38,486 bases of DNA from Betaproteobacteria bacterium HGW-Betaproteobacteria-12 (GCA_002842345.1 PHCU01000021.1:1-38486); one strand, 5' to 3'; counted from the stretch's first letter, positions 27,947-38,072 are shown. Numbers and translations are program-made. Notes: generated by a model not told the origin, from the letters alone.

Positions 27947-29662
27947 TTAGATATTGGTCGTGCTTAGCACTTCGTCAAGCGAGGTCAAGCCTTGTTTAAC
28001 CTTGAGCAGTCCCGATTCGCGCAGGTCCTTGACGCCCTCTTTTTTTGCCTGTTGCGCCAAGTCCAACGATGTGGCGCCGCTCATAATCAAGCGCTGCATG
28101 GCTTCCGAAATCGGCATCACCTGATAGATGCCAACGCGGCCCTTGAAGCCGCTACCCTTGCAGCGATCGCAGCCTGCCGGGCCATAAAGCGTCCATGAAC
28201 CATCGAGCTCGTCTTCCTTGAAGCCGGCGTCGAGCAGGGCCTGGGGTGGCACGGTCATTGGCTTCTTGCAATTGCAGAGGCGGCGGGCCAGACGCTGGGC
28301 GGTGATCAACTGAATGCTGGAGGCGATATTGAAGGTCGGCACGCCCATGTTCATCAGGCGAGTCAGTGTCTGGGGGGCGTCGTTGGTGTGCAATGTGGAT
28401 AGCACCATGTGGCCTGTCTGGGCAGCCTTGATGGCGATCTCGGCTGTTTCGAGGTCACGGATTTCGCCGACCATGATGATGTCCGGATCCTGGCGCAGGA
28501 AGGCTTTGAGGGCGACAGGAAATGTCAGGCCGGCGCGATCATCCACATTGACCTGGTTGACGCCGGGCAGGTTAATTTCCGCCGGATCCTCGGCGGTCGA
28601 AATATTGACGCCGTCCCGGTTCAGGATATTGAGGCATGTGTATAGCGAAACGGTCTTGCCGGAGCCGGTTGGGCCGGTGACCAGGACCATGCCGTAGGGG
28701 CGATTGATCGCCTCGAGCAGGGAGGCCTTCTGCTCCGGCTCGTAACCGAGGGCTTCAATGCCGAGTGTTGCCGAGGTCGGATCCAGAATGCGCAGCACGA
28801 TCTTTTCGCCCTGCAGGGTTGGCAGGGTACTGACCCGGAAGTCGATGGCGCGATTCTTGGAGAGCACCAGACGCATTCGACCATCCTGCGGCACGCGCTT
28901 TTCGGCGATGTTTAGGCGCGAGATGACCTTGATGCGGGAGGCCAGTTTTTCCTTGATGGCCAGCGGTGGTGTGGCTATTTCGCGAAGTATGCCGTCGACC
29001 CGGAAGCGGATGCGGTAGTACTTTTCGTACGGCTCAAAGTGAATGTCCGATGCCCCGTCATTGATCGCATCGAGCAGCATCTTCTGAATGAACTTGACGA
29101 CCGGGGCGTCATCGATGTCCTGGCCGGCCGCATCGTCGTTCTTGGTGGCCGATTCTTCGTCGAGGAAGTCAAGATTGATGTCCTCTCCGGCCAGATTTTT
29201 CAGTGTGTCGGCGGCTGACTCGGCGTACTTTGCGACCAGCGGCGCCAATTTCGGTTGCTCGACAACGATCGGGTCGACGGCCAGCCCGGTCTGAAATCGA
29301 ATCTCGTCCAGGGCGCGCAGGTTGGTCGGGTCGGCGATGGCCACCGAAAGGCGGTTGCCCCGCTTGTTGAGCGGGATCACCTTGTGCGTGGCGATTAGCT
29401 TGCGATCAATCGCGTTTTCGGGAATGTGCGCATCATCGAACGAAGCGAGATCAAGCAACGGGTAACCGAAAGTTTCGGATACAAAACGAGCGATATCGAC
29501 CGCGGTTGCCTTTTGGCTAAGGATGATCTGCTCAATCAGGGATATCTTGGCATTGTTGGCTTGCGACAGCAGTTGTTCGGCTTCCGCCTCTTTGAGCTGT
29601 CCGGCTTGTACCAAGGCACGCGCCAGACCGCTAAGTGGGGGGGATTGGGGGGTTGCCGCCAT
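27947..29662 (-). CDS. pilB: Type IV pilus assembly ATPase PilB
   Basis: 571-residue hexameric ATPase that powers pilus extension. The N-terminal MshEN/GspE_N-like region covers residues 1-150. The ATPase core has Walker A GPTGSGKTVSLYT near residue 330, an Asp box (RQDPDIIMVGEIRD), the His box STLHTNDAPQTL, and a late zinc tetracysteine: C-N-C plus CDRC in GPAGCDRCKGSGF. Start is ATG 29662 (MAATPQSPPL); an upstream open stretch is not used. Only weak SD sequence precedes it. It heads the pilBCD operon. Confidence 0.97.
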   Translation of the reverse strand: MAATPQSPPLSGLARALVQAGQLKEAEAEQLLSQANNAKISLIEQIILSQKATAVDIARFVSETFGYPLLDLASFDDAHIPENAIDRKLIATHKVIPLNKRGNRLSVAIADPTNLRALDEIRFQTGLAVDPIVVEQPKLAPLVAKYAESAADTLKNLAGEDINLDFLDEESATKNDDAAGQDIDDAPVVKFIQKMLLDAINDGASDIHFEPYEKYYRIRFRVDGILREIATPPLAIKEKLASRIKVISRLNIAEKRVPQDGRMRLVLSKNRAIDFRVSTLPTLQGEKIVLRILDPTSATLGIEALGYEPEQKASLLEAINRPYGMVLVTGPTGSGKTVSLYTCLNILNRDGVNISTAEDPAEINLPGVNQVNVDDRAGLTFPVALKAFLRQDPDIIMVGEIRDLETAEIAIKAAQTGHMVLSTLHTNDAPQTLTRLMNMGVPTFNIASSIQLITAQRLARRLCNCKKPMTVPPQALLDAGFKEDELDGSWTLYGPAGCDRCKGSGFKGRVGIYQVMPISEAMQRLIMSGATSLDLAQQAKKEGVKDLRESGLLKVKQGLTSLDEVLSTTNI

Positions 29663-29738
29663 TGGATATCGTCGAATGCCGTTTAGATCGCCCGATGATG
29701 CTACGCAGCCGAGTGTTTGTAAAGGCTGGCCGGTCGGC

Positions 29739-31010
29739 CTAGTCTGATTCCGGGCGATGGATGCGGGCGGTGATGACACTACGGTCGCGGGTCTGCAGAA
29801 CCTCGACCGGCACACCGCTTAGTTTGAGGCTAAGTCCTGATTCCGGGATGTCCTGGAAATGCTCCAGAATCAATCCATTGAGCGTTTTGGGGCCGTCGAG
29901 CGGGAATTCAAGGCCGAGCATGCGGTTGATGTCACGCAGGAGGCGTGAGCCTTCGACGATGGCATCGCCCTCGTCCGACCAGGACAGGGACTGACCGAGC
30001 CCAGGGAGCGAAGTGGTGAATTCCCCGACGAATTCCTCGATGATGTCTTCCAGTGTCAGCAGGCCGAGAATCTCGCCGTACTCATCCACAACGAAGCCGA
30101 TGCGCTGCCGGTTTTCCTGGAAAAAGGCCAGTTGCGAAAACACTGGCGTACCGGCGGGGATGTAATACGGAGGCTGTAATTGCGTGAGCAGGGTGGCGTC
30201 GTCGAACTCCGGATCGCCGATGCTGGCCAGCAGGCGCCGGACCGGCAGGACGCCGATCAACTGATCGAGCGATTCGTGGCAGGTTGGCAGGCGACTGTGG
30301 TGGCTGGTCGCCAGCTGATCGCGAACCTCTTCCCACGGGAGTTCCAAGTCAAGGATTTCGATGCTGCGACGCGGCGTCATCACGTCTTCCACCGTGATGT
30401 TATTGAGTTCGAAGAGGCTGGAGAGGATTGCGTGGTGTTTTTTGGGTATGGCGTGTGAGGATTCCAGTACCAGACTGCGCAGTTCCTCTGGCGTCAACGG
30501 TGCCGTCTGTCCGCCATTCTTGGTTGATAGGCCGAGTAGGCGCAGCAAGGTGCCGGCGAACAGGTTGATGAACCAGACAGCAGGGTAGAACAGGCGCAGC
30601 AGGGGGGTTAGCACATAGCCGAAGAACAGCGCCAGACGATCGGCATGGTTGGCACCAATGATCTTCGGGGTGATTTCCGAAAACACTAGAATGGCAAAAG
30701 TGACGATGAGGGTCCCGGCACCCAGTGCCCATTTTTCTTCGCCGAAGAGTTCGATGGCAATCACGCTGACCAGCGTTGCAGCGGCTGTATTGACCAGGTT
30801 GTTACCGAGAAGGATGACCCCGAGCATCTTGTCGGTCTGGTTGAGCAGGTCGAGTGCCCGTTGGGCGCCATGATGACCTGCTTGGGCCATGTGGCGCAGG
30901 CGGAAACGGTTGGCTGCCATCATTGCCGTCTCGCTCATCGAGAAAAATGCCGACATTGCCAGCAACGCGACCAGTGCTGCCAGCATTGTCGTTATTGGAA
31001 TGCCATCCAT
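29739..31010 (-). CDS. HlyC/CorC (CNNM) family transporter-like protein
   Basis: 423-residue inner-membrane protein: DUF21 (CNNM) domain with about four hydrophobic segments in residues 1-180 (TTMLAALVALLAMSAFFSMSETAMMAANR region), two CBS repeats at about 205-330 (VEDVMTPRRSIEILDL), and a C-terminal CorC_HlyC transporter-associated domain (SLSWSDEGDAIVEGSRLL). Relatives carry out Mg2+/Co2+ efflux or magnesium homeostasis. It is downstream of the YpjD-like gene, with a three-base gap. Confidence 0.93.
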   Translation of the reverse strand: MDGIPITTMLAALVALLAMSAFFSMSETAMMAANRFRLRHMAQAGHHGAQRALDLLNQTDKMLGVILLGNNLVNTAAATLVSVIAIELFGEEKWALGAGTLIVTFAILVFSEITPKIIGANHADRLALFFGYVLTPLLRLFYPAVWFINLFAGTLLRLLGLSTKNGGQTAPLTPEELRSLVLESSHAIPKKHHAILSSLFELNNITVEDVMTPRRSIEILDLELPWEEVRDQLATSHHSRLPTCHESLDQLIGVLPVRRLLASIGDPEFDDATLLTQLQPPYYIPAGTPVFSQLAFFQENRQRIGFVVDEYGEILGLLTLEDIIEEFVGEFTTSLPGLGQSLSWSDEGDAIVEGSRLLRDINRMLGLEFPLDGPKTLNGLILEHFQDIPESGLSLKLSGVPVEVLQTRDRSVITARIHRPESD

Positions 31011-31013
31011 GCG

Positions 31014-31853
31014 TCAGAGGTGGCCGAGGATCACTTCACCGACGAAACGGCTGCCGACGTAGGCCAGAATGAGCAACGAAAAGCCGGCAAGCGTCCAGCG
31101 CAGGGCGCGCTTCCCCCGCCAGCCCCAAGCGTGGCGGCCGACCAGCAGGGTGGCGAAAATGCCCCAGGAGGCAAAGGCGAACAGGGTCTTATGGTCGACG
31201 GTCAGTGGCTTGCCGAATAACTCCTCGGAAAACAGCACGCCACTGCCGACGGTCAGGGTGAGTAGAACGAAGCCGACCGTCAGCATGCGAAAGAGCAGGG
31301 ACTCCATTGCCATCAGGGGGGGGAGGCTGGCCAGGCTGCGCTTTAGTGATCGCTTGTGCAGGGCATTCTCGGTAAAGCCCATAAAAATGGCGTGCAGAGC
31401 GGATAGTGTCAGCAGGCTGTAGGCCAGCATGGCGGCCAGGAAGTGCAGCTTGAATCCCGTGGCACTGGCATGGGCCACCAGATGAACATAGGGGAACAGC
31501 ACCGGTAGGATCGTGCAGCAGGCCGCCAGCGGCAGGACCATCGGTTGCAGGCCCTCCATCCGGGCCATGAAGCTTTCCAGCCAGTAGATCAGGACCGCCA
31601 GCCACATCATCAGCGACAGCGCAAAGCTGAAGGAGAAGCGCATGCCGATCTCGGCAAAAAGGCCGTCGTACAAACCCCAGGCATGAATGGTGAGGGCAGC
31701 AGCGATGGCCGCACGCTCCCACGGTAGCATTGGGCAGGTGACGCATTGATGGTCGCTTTCCCGCCAGCGGGTGTTCCAGAAATGAAGGCCAAGCCCGCCG
31801 TATAGCAGGGCGGCGAGAACGTGTGGCAGAAGCTGAATTACAATGTCGGACAT
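31014..31853 (-). CDS. Cytochrome c assembly-type membrane protein (CcsA/YpjD-like)
   Basis: 279-residue membrane protein with eight hydrophobic segments and the CcsA/CcmC-type tryptophan-containing motif near the C-terminus (TVDHKTLFAFASWGIFATLLVGRHAWGWRGKRALRW; core FASWGIFATLLVGRHAWGWR). Relatives such as YpjD lie next to ffh in many proteobacteria and have no firmly assigned role; the fold is shared with haem handlers. The start codon is only 29 bases from the divergent ffh start. Confidence 0.9.
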   Translation of the reverse strand: MSDIVIQLLPHVLAALLYGGLGLHFWNTRWRESDHQCVTCPMLPWERAAIAAALTIHAWGLYDGLFAEIGMRFSFSFALSLMMWLAVLIYWLESFMARMEGLQPMVLPLAACCTILPVLFPYVHLVAHASATGFKLHFLAAMLAYSLLTLSALHAIFMGFTENALHKRSLKRSLASLPPLMAMESLLFRMLTVGFVLLTLTVGSGVLFSEELFGKPLTVDHKTLFAFASWGIFATLLVGRHAWGWRGKRALRWTLAGFSLLILAYVGSRFVGEVILGHL

Positions 31854-31882
31854 TCGCGAATTCTACTAGAAGCCCATTTGAC

Positions 31883-33250
31883 ATGCTCGACAACCTGACC
31901 ACCCGCCTTGCTCGCGTCATGAAGACGCTGAAAGGCGAAGCCCGCCTGACCGAAGCCAACATCTCCGACGCCTTGCGCGAGGTGCGCATGGCGCTACTGG
32001 AGGCCGACGTCGCCTTGCCGGTGGTCAAGGATTTCATCGCCGCGGTCAAGGAAAAGGCCGTTGGCGAAGCCGTCATCGGTTCGCTCAGTCCCGGGCAGGC
32101 GCTGATTGGCGTTGTGCATGCCGAACTGACCAACATCATGGGGGCTGCCCACGAAGGCATCAGTTTCAATACCCAGCCGCCGGCCATTGTGCTGATGGCC
32201 GGCTTGCAGGGCGCCGGCAAGACGACGACGGTCGGCAAGCTGGCAAAGTTCCTCAAGGAGAATCACAAGAAGAAGGTGCTGGTCGTTTCCTGCGACGTTT
32301 ACCGGCCCGCGGCCATCGAGCAGTTGAAGTCAGTCGCCGGGCAGGCCGGGGTAGATTTCTTCCCGTCAGCCGTGGGCGAAAAGCCGGAGACCATCGCCCT
32401 GGCGGCGGTAGATTGGGCCAAACGGCACTATCATGACGTGCTGCTGGTCGACACCGCTGGTCGGCTGGCGATCGACGAAGAGATGATGGGTGAGATCAGG
32501 CGCCTGCACGCGGCCGTCAAGCCCATCGAAACCCTGTTCGTGGTCGATGCCATGCTCGGTCAGGATGCAGTCAACACGGCGCGCGCCTTCAACGAGGCGC
32601 TGCCGCTGACCGGCGTCGTGCTGACCAAGCTGGATGGTGATTCGCGCGGGGGCGCGGCATTGTCGGTACGGCACGTCACCGGCAAGCCGATCAAGTTTGC
32701 CGGGGTTGGCGAGAAGCTGTCCGGTCTGGAAGCGTTTCACCCGGAGCGCATGGCATCGCGCATCCTCGGCATGGGCGACGTGCTGTCGCTGATCGAGGAG
32801 GCGAAAAAGGGGCTCGACGAAGAAAAGGCCGTCGCCTTTGCCAAGAAACTGAAAGCAGGCAAGGGTTTCGATCTCAGCGATTTCAAGGAGCAGATGGCGC
32901 AGATGCGCAATATGGGCGGGCTCTCGGCGCTGATGGACAAGATGCCGGCGCAGATCGCCCAGGCCGCCGGCCAGTTGCCGGCCGGTGCCGAGAACAAGAT
33001 GATCGGCAGGGTCGAAGGCATCATTAACTCAATGACCCCGGCCGAGCGGGCCAAGCCCGAATTGATCAAGGCCAGCCGCAAGCGGCGTATCGCCGCTGGG
33101 GCGGGGGTCCAGGTACAGGATGTCAATCGTTTGCTCAATCAGTTCGAACAGACGCAGAAAATGATGAAGCAGTTCTCCAAGGGCGGAATCGGCAAGCTGA
33201 TGCGTGGCATGAAGGGGATGTTGCCCGGTATGGGCGGTATGGGGCGCTGA
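31883..33250 (+). CDS. ffh: Signal recognition particle protein Ffh
   Basis: 455-residue SRP GTPase that targets nascent membrane proteins. The N domain opens MLDNLTTRLARVMKTL; the G domain has GLQGAGKTTTVGKL (G1), DTAGRL (G3), TKLDGD (G4) and GVGEKLSGLEAFHP; the M domain from about 300 is methionine-rich and ends in MRGMKGMLPGMGGMG. Start is ATG 31883. Only 29 bases separate it from ypjD, so its promoter probably lies within the ypjD 5' coding region. Confidence 0.98.
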   Translation: MLDNLTTRLARVMKTLKGEARLTEANISDALREVRMALLEADVALPVVKDFIAAVKEKAVGEAVIGSLSPGQALIGVVHAELTNIMGAAHEGISFNTQPPAIVLMAGLQGAGKTTTVGKLAKFLKENHKKKVLVVSCDVYRPAAIEQLKSVAGQAGVDFFPSAVGEKPETIALAAVDWAKRHYHDVLLVDTAGRLAIDEEMMGEIRRLHAAVKPIETLFVVDAMLGQDAVNTARAFNEALPLTGVVLTKLDGDSRGGAALSVRHVTGKPIKFAGVGEKLSGLEAFHPERMASRILGMGDVLSLIEEAKKGLDEEKAVAFAKKLKAGKGFDLSDFKEQMAQMRNMGGLSALMDKMPAQIAQAAGQLPAGAENKMIGRVEGIINSMTPAERAKPELIKASRKRRIAAGAGVQVQDVNRLLNQFEQTQKMMKQFSKGGIGKLMRGMKGMLPGMGGMGR

Positions 33251-33281
33251 TTACACCCGCTGGATTTTGGCTGGGGCGCGC

Positions 33282-33893
33282 TCAGCGTTCCATCTGCGCC
33301 AGGTGGGCTGGTTTGTCATAGCCCCACTGGTTCTGCCAGGCGGCGCGCACCATGTTCGGATACTCGGGCTTGCCCAGGCTGCCGTTATAGCGGCCGAGGG
33401 CGCGGAATAAGTCGCCCTTCTCGATGTCCAGGTAGTGGCGCAAGATGGTGCAGCCATAGCGCAGGTTAGTGCGCAGATCGAACAGGGAGTCTTCCGGGCG
33501 GCCGATCACCTTGATCCAGAAGGGCATGACCTGCATGTAGCCACGGGCGCCAACCGATGACACGGCGTATTTGCGAAAGGCCGATTCGACCTGGATCAGC
33601 CCGAGGACCAGTTGCGGATCCAGACCAGCCCGGGTCGCCTCGTAATGCACGCTGCGCAATAGATCGATCCGGTAGTCGCGGTTGGGGATGCGCTTTTCGA
33701 GGCGCCGGGACATCTCGCCCAGCCAGTCCGCGGCCTCGAGTGAGGTCTTGAATGAACTGACGGCCGGTCGCGAATCGGAAACTGCCTTGTGCAGCGCTGC
33801 CCTGATACTGGCCGACATCGGCTCGTACTTCTGCGCGCCGGCTTGGACGGCCGATGCAGCGGACAGCAATAGTAGGAAAATCAGGTGGCGCAC
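33282..33893 (-). CDS. Lytic transglycosylase (SLT domain)
   Basis: 203-residue exported peptidoglycan-cleaving enzyme. The signal peptide is [17 protein letters not shown]; the SLT domain spans about residues 80-180, with the catalytic Glu in [13 protein letters not shown], the family's [12 protein letters not shown] motif and [10 protein letters not shown]. It lies downstream of proS with a 13-base overlap. It probably remodels the cell wall; no lipoprotein cysteine is seen. Confidence 0.93.
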   Translation of the reverse strand: MRHLIFLLLLSAASAVQAGAQKYEPMSASIRAALHKAVSDSRPAVSSFKTSLEAADWLGEMSRRLEKRIPNRDYRIDLLRSVHYEATRAGLDPQLVLGLIQVESAFRKYAVSSVGARGYMQVMPFWIKVIGRPEDSLFDLRTNLRYGCTILRHYLDIEKGDLFRALGRYNGSLGKPEYPNMVRAAWQNQWGYDKPAHLAQMER

Positions 33894-35608
33894 AGCTTCC
33901 CTTGCAGGAAGGAAAGTATGTCGCTGCCGGCGACCATGGTTGCTTCGGCATCCTGGCGGCCCTTGTACTCGAGCTGATCATCCTTCAGACCGCGCTCGCC
34001 AATGACCACGCGATGCGGGATGCCGATCAGTTCCATATCGGCGAACATGACGCCGGGGCGCTCGTTGCGATCATCGAGCACGACGTCGACGCCGGCAGCC
34101 TTGAGCTGGCCATACAGAAGATCGGCCTTGGTCTTCACGGCTTCGCTCTTGTGGTAGCCCATCGGCACGATGCAGATGGCGAACGGGGCGATGGCCGCCG
34201 GCAGGATGATGCCCTTGTCGTCGTTGCCCTGCTCGATGGCGGCGCCGACGATGCGCGAAACGCCGATGCCGTAACAGCCCATCTCCATGATCTGGTTCTT
34301 GCCGTTTTCGTCGAGATAGGCGCAATTCAGGGCGGCGGCGTATTTCTGGCGCAACTGGAAAATGTGACCGACTTCAATGCCGCGCAGAATTTCCAGTTTC
34401 CCCTTGCCATCCGGCGACGGGTCGCCGGGGACGACATTGCGCAGGTCGGCCACCTCCGGCTCCGGCAAGTCGCGCCCGAAATTGACGCCGCGCAGGTGGA
34501 ATCCGGCTTGGTTGGCACCACAGACAAAATCGCTCATGGCGGCAACGCTGCGGTCGGCAATGATCTGGACATTCGGTTGAATGGCGACCGGGCCGATATA
34601 GCCTGGCTTGCAGCCGAGGTATTCATCAACCTCGGTCTCCGTTGCGAAGCGGAAGGGGGAAAGAGTGGCAAGCTTGCCGGCCTTGATTTCGTTCAATTCA
34701 TGATCGCCACGCAGCAGCAGCAGGGCGAAGGTCTTGCTGCTATCGTCCTTCTCGCGGATCACCGCGATCGACTTGACGATCTTGTTCAGTGGGACACCGA
34801 GAAAATCGGCGACATCGACACAGGCCATCTTGCCCGGCGTGGCTACCTTTTCCATCACGCTATCTGCTGCTGCACGCTGAGTGGCGGGGGCAACTGCCTC
34901 GGCCAGTTCAACGTTGGCGGCGTAATCGGATGCCGGGCAGTAGGCGATGTCGTCTTCGCCGGAGTCGGCCAGGACGTGGAACTCATGCGAGCCAGTGCCG
35001 CCGATCGAACCGGTATCCGCGGCCACGGCGCGGAACTTCAGGCCGAGGCGGGTGAAGATGCGACTGTAGGTCGCATACATGTTGTCGTACTCGCGCTGCA
35101 GATCCTCGAAGGAAGTGTGGAAGGAATAGCCGTCCTTCATCAGGAACTCGCGGCCACGCATGACGCCGAAGCGCGGGCGGATCTCGTCGCGGAATTTGGT
35201 CTGGATCTGGTACAGATGAATCGGTAGCTGGCGATAGCTTTTGACGTCCCGGCGGACGGCATCGGTAATCACCTCTTCGTGGGTCGGGCCAATAACAAAT
35301 TCGCGCTGATGGCGGTCCTTAAAACGCAGCAATTCCGGGCCGTACTGTTCCCAACGACCGGATTCCTGCCATAACTCGGCTGGTTGTACGGCCGGCATTA
35401 GCAACTCCAGGGCGCCGGCCTTGTCCATTTCCTCGCGAACGATGTTCTCGACCTTGCGCAGCACGCGCAGCCCCAGCGGCATCCAGGTATAAATGCCGGC
35501 CGCGGCGCGCTTGATATAGCCAGCCCGCAGCATCATTTTCTGGCTGATGACTTCGGCGTCGGCCGGGGCTTCCTTGAGAGTGGTGAAAAAGAACTGCGAA
35601 GTGCGCAT
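33881..35608 (-). CDS. proS: Prolyl-tRNA synthetase (bacterial type)
   Basis: 575-residue class II synthetase of the bacterial type, with an editing insertion. Class II motifs appear in residues 60-170 ([56 protein letters not shown]); the YbaK-like editing domain lies at about 225-390; the anticodon domain fills the C-terminal part. Start is ATG 35608 ([15 protein letters not shown]); a longer open frame upstream is not used. It is divergent from rppH. Confidence 0.98.
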   Translation of the reverse strand: MRTSQFFFTTLKEAPADAEVISQKMMLRAGYIKRAAAGIYTWMPLGLRVLRKVENIVREEMDKAGALELLMPAVQPAELWQESGRWEQYGPELLRFKDRHQREFVIGPTHEEVITDAVRRDVKSYRQLPIHLYQIQTKFRDEIRPRFGVMRGREFLMKDGYSFHTSFEDLQREYDNMYATYSRIFTRLGLKFRAVAADTGSIGGTGSHEFHVLADSGEDDIAYCPASDYAANVELAEAVAPATQRAAADSVMEKVATPGKMACVDVADFLGVPLNKIVKSIAVIREKDDSSKTFALLLLRGDHELNEIKAGKLATLSPFRFATETEVDEYLGCKPGYIGPVAIQPNVQIIADRSVAAMSDFVCGANQAGFHLRGVNFGRDLPEPEVADLRNVVPGDPSPDGKGKLEILRGIEVGHIFQLRQKYAAALNCAYLDENGKNQIMEMGCYGIGVSRIVGAAIEQGNDDKGIILPAAIAPFAICIVPMGYHKSEAVKTKADLLYGQLKAAGVDVVLDDRNERPGVMFADMELIGIPHRVVIGERGLKDDQLEYKGRQDAEATMVAGSDILSFLQGKLCAT

Positions 35609-35719
35609 GGGATGCTCTTGAATTCGTTGCGAAAAGGGCATTTTACACGCAGGCCGTGCTTTGCACCCAGGCGGCCTTTGTGAAAGAATCGGGGTAACTA
35701 TTAATTTTGCAGGATTCTC

Positions 35720-36265
35720 ATGCTCGATCGTGAAGGCTACCGCCCGAACGTCGGCATCATTCTTTGTAACGCCAAAAACGAGGTTTTCTGGGGTAAGCGC
35801 ATTCGGGAGCATTCCTGGCAGTTTCCGCAAGGTGGCATCAAGCGCGGCGAATCGCCGGAACAAGCCATGTATCGCGAACTGTATGAAGAGGTCGGGCTCC
35901 TGCCGGAGCACGTGCGCATCCTCGGGCGAACCAAAGGCTGGCTGCGTTATGAAGTGCCGACACACTGGATCAAGCGCGAATGGCGCGGTTCCTACAAGGG
36001 CCAGAAGCAAATCTGGTTTCTATTGCGCCTCGTCGGGCGCGATAACGACGTCAGTTTGCGGGCGACCAACAAGCCGGAATTCGACGCCTGGCGCTGGAAC
36101 GATTACTGGGTGCCACTCGATTCGGTGATCGAGTTCAAGCGCGGCGTCTATGAGCAGGCCTTGTCCGAATTGCTTCGCTTTCTCGATATTGATCGGCGGG
36201 GGCGTGGCCGGCGTGGGTTGCCGGCAGAGGCAGGTGACCTTGCGGCCAACTCCGAGGAGGAATAA
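35720..36265 (+). CDS. rppH: RNA pyrophosphohydrolase RppH (NudH)
   Basis: 181-residue Nudix enzyme that removes pyrophosphate from the 5' end of mRNA and thereby starts decay. The Nudix box is [20 protein letters not shown] followed by VGL. The N-terminal [11 protein letters not shown] and WQFPQGG and the region [10 protein letters not shown] are typical. A basic tail (RRGRGRRG) follows. It is followed after 4 bases by the CNP1-like gene. Confidence 0.96.
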   Translation: MLDREGYRPNVGIILCNAKNEVFWGKRIREHSWQFPQGGIKRGESPEQAMYRELYEEVGLLPEHVRILGRTKGWLRYEVPTHWIKREWRGSYKGQKQIWFLLRLVGRDNDVSLRATNKPEFDAWRWNDYWVPLDSVIEFKRGVYEQALSELLRFLDIDRRGRGRRGLPAEAGDLAANSEEE

Positions 36266-36269
36266 ACCC

Positions 36270-36779
36270 GTGTTCAGTTTTTCGCGCAATCTGCTGTTGA
36301 CGCTCGCGCTGGCGAGCGGTGGCGCGCTTGCTGACGACAATGACGACTATGTCCCCCAAATTTGGCGGGAACAGGAAGTAGTGATGCCGGCGGCGCCTGC
36401 TGAAGGGAGCCTGCAGTCGTTTTATGTTAGTGCCGTTGCCGAGAACCGGTTTTTGATCGATATAGCAAGCCTGAGCCTCGGATCCGATGGCGTTGTGCGC
36501 TATGTGCTCGTGGTGCTGACCCCGGGAGGGGGGCGTAATGTGACCTTTGAGGGCATGCGCTGCGAAACTCGCGAGCGGCGGCTCTATGCATCCGGGCGGC
36601 AAGACGGCAGTTGGTCCAAGGCCCGCCGCGTTGAGTGGGTGCCGGTCAGGGATGCCAACGTCAATCGGCATCATGCGGCCCTTTTCCTCGATTATTTCTG
36701 TCCCGGCGGCATCATGGCTAGCAGCGTTGCCGAGGTGAGGGGCGCCCTTCGGCGAACGGCGCTCCAGATCACTCCGTGA
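36270..36779 (+). CDS. CNP1-like exported protein
   Basis: 169-residue protein with a signal peptide (NLLLTLALASGGALA) and a CNP1-like domain: IWREQEVVMPAAP, FYVSAVAENRFLIDIASLSLG and FEGMRCETRERRLYA are the typical blocks. Start is GTG 36270, preceded by GAGGAGG at the end of rppH. The family is mainly betaproteobacterial; its function is unknown. The stop lies 11 bases before the coq7 start. Confidence 0.88.
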   Translation: MFSFSRNLLLTLALASGGALADDNDDYVPQIWREQEVVMPAAPAEGSLQSFYVSAVAENRFLIDIASLSLGSDGVVRYVLVVLTPGGGRNVTFEGMRCETRERRLYASGRQDGSWSKARRVEWVPVRDANVNRHHAALFLDYFCPGGIMASSVAEVRGALRRTALQITP

Positions 36780-36790
36780 GGTGTAGTGAG

Positions 36791-37414
36791 ATGTCAATTG
36801 ATCAGGCCATCGTCGAATTCGATCGCGCCTTGCGTACCATCTGGGGGTCTGCGCGCAGCACGCGGCCACTGCCTGGCGGGGAGCTGCCCGATGTGCACCT
36901 GGCGACAGCGCAGCAGAGTCATGTGGCTGGCTTGATGCGGGTCAATCACTGTGGCGAAATTTGCGCCCAAGCTCTTTATCAAGGGCAGGCACTAACGTCC
37001 CGCGACCCAGCAATTCGTGAGGCGCTCCGCGGGGCGGCCAATGAGGAAACAGAGCATCTCGCCTGGACAGAGCAACGGATAGCCGAGTTGGGCGGGCGAA
37101 AAAGCGTGCTCAATCCACTGTGGTATGCCGGTTCTTTGGGTTTGGGGCTACTGGCTGGGGGGCTTGGTGACAAGTGGAATCTGGGCTTTCTGGCGGAGAC
37201 CGAGCGCCAGGTTGAGGCGCATCTCAACAGTCATCTGCACCGATTGCCGCAGGAGGATGTTCGTTCGCGGGCAATTGTCGATCAGATGCGCCTGGAGGAA
37301 ATCCGTCATGCCAAAACGGCTGTGGAGCTTGGTGCGGCGGAGATGCCTGCAATTTTCAAGTTGGCGATGAGAGGCGCGGCCAGGATGATGACTGGCATCG
37401 CTTATCGCATCTGA
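36791..37414 (+). CDS. coq7: Coq7-type demethoxyubiquinone hydroxylase
   Basis: 207-residue di-iron carboxylate enzyme of ubiquinone synthesis, adding the C6 hydroxyl to 2-polyprenyl-3-methyl-6-methoxy-1,4-benzoquinol. Four helices carry the iron ligands: NHCGEICAQALYQGQ, EETEHLAWTEQRI, ERQVEAHLN and EEIRHAKTAVELG. Start is ATG 36791 (MSIDQAIVEF) with GAGG upstream; GTG 36776 is also in frame but gives a poor start. It is six bases from the convergent OsmC stop. Confidence 0.96.
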   Translation: MSIDQAIVEFDRALRTIWGSARSTRPLPGGELPDVHLATAQQSHVAGLMRVNHCGEICAQALYQGQALTSRDPAIREALRGAANEETEHLAWTEQRIAELGGRKSVLNPLWYAGSLGLGLLAGGLGDKWNLGFLAETERQVEAHLNSHLHRLPQEDVRSRAIVDQMRLEEIRHAKTAVELGAAEMPAIFKLAMRGAARMMTGIAYRI

Positions 37415-37420
37415 CGCGCC

Positions 37421-37849
37421 TCAGATATCTTCGATGATTTCGAAGTCGTGAGTGATCTCGGCTGTCTTGCCGATCATGATAGAGGCCGAACAGTATTTGT
37501 CCTTGGATAGCTCGATAGCGCGCGCCACTGCTTCTGGCTTCACGTTCTTGCCCTTGATGCGATAGTGCAAATGGATTCGAGTGAAGACTTTTGGGTCGGT
37601 CTCCGCTCTTTCTGCCTGTAGGCTGACGTCGCATGCCGTCACTGCTTGTCGTCCCTTCTTAAGTATAAGCACGACATCGAAGGCGCTGCAGCCGCCGGTG
37701 CCGGCGAGCACCATTTCCATCGGACGCGGCCCCAGGTTGCGGCCTCCGGCCTCCGGTGCGCCATCCATGACTACAGCGTGGCCGCTACCGGTTTCTGCGA
37801 TGAAACTCATCCCTGAGTCGGTGCCTGTCCATCTGACGATGCATTCCAT
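37421..37849 (-). CDS. OsmC/Ohr family peroxidase-like protein
   Basis: 142-residue protein of the OsmC family. The two redox cysteines are in GGCSAFDVV (near residue 54) and YCSASIM (near residue 118). The GPRPMEMVLAGTGGCSAFD motif is typical of OsmC-type thiol peroxidases that reduce organic hydroperoxides. No catalytic partner is visible. It probably lies alone, with a GGAG-like sequence before the ATG. Confidence 0.92.
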   Translation of the reverse strand: MECIVRWTGTDSGMSFIAETGSGHAVVMDGAPEAGGRNLGPRPMEMVLAGTGGCSAFDVVLILKKGRQAVTACDVSLQAERAETDPKVFTRIHLHYRIKGKNVKPEAVARAIELSKDKYCSASIMIGKTAEITHDFEIIEDI

Positions 37850-37915
37850 TCTGAACTCCTTGAAAGTTGGGGGATTCTAGCGGATATCCGTGAAATTATA
37901 AGAGCGCGCCCTCTA

Positions 37916-37930
37916 TGTTGCGACGCAACA
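37916..37930. promoter_or_regulatory. 15-bp dyad 1 (TGTTGC-GAC-GCAACA)
   Basis: Perfect inverted repeat of 6-3-6 form. It lies 67 bases upstream of the osmC start codon and 142 bases before the second dyad. Its core GCGAYGC is shared with dyad 2, which suggests a common DNA-binding protein. Confidence 0.5.
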
Positions 37931-37985
37931 ATCACCCCGTTTTGTCGGCGCACGGCGTGCTAGATTTTGTTGTTAACCATGGGGG

Positions 37986-38045
37986 AATTTTCTCCTGTTT
38001 TTTATAAATTTACCTTTGTAATAAGCTATATAAATTAAATCAATA
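37986..38045. other. Very AT-rich block in the osmC-rplM gap
   Basis: About 10 of 60 bases are G or C, in a genome otherwise near 60-65% GC. The block lies between the two dyads. It has TATATAAAT-like runs, but no convincing -35/-10 pair with normal spacing was found. It could act as an upstream element or bind a nucleoid protein. No protein-coding signal is seen. Confidence 0.6.
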
Positions 38046-38072
38046 TGGCTGATGTACTGATTTGTTTATTGG

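Noticed and set aside
33854..35227. A 457-codon plus-strand open frame
   Set aside because: It is antisense to proS, with no recognisable domain and no start signal.
37979..38038. A 19-codon plus-strand peptide frame in the AT-rich block
   Set aside because: There is no ribosome binding site and the composition follows the AT-rich DNA; no evidence that it is translated.
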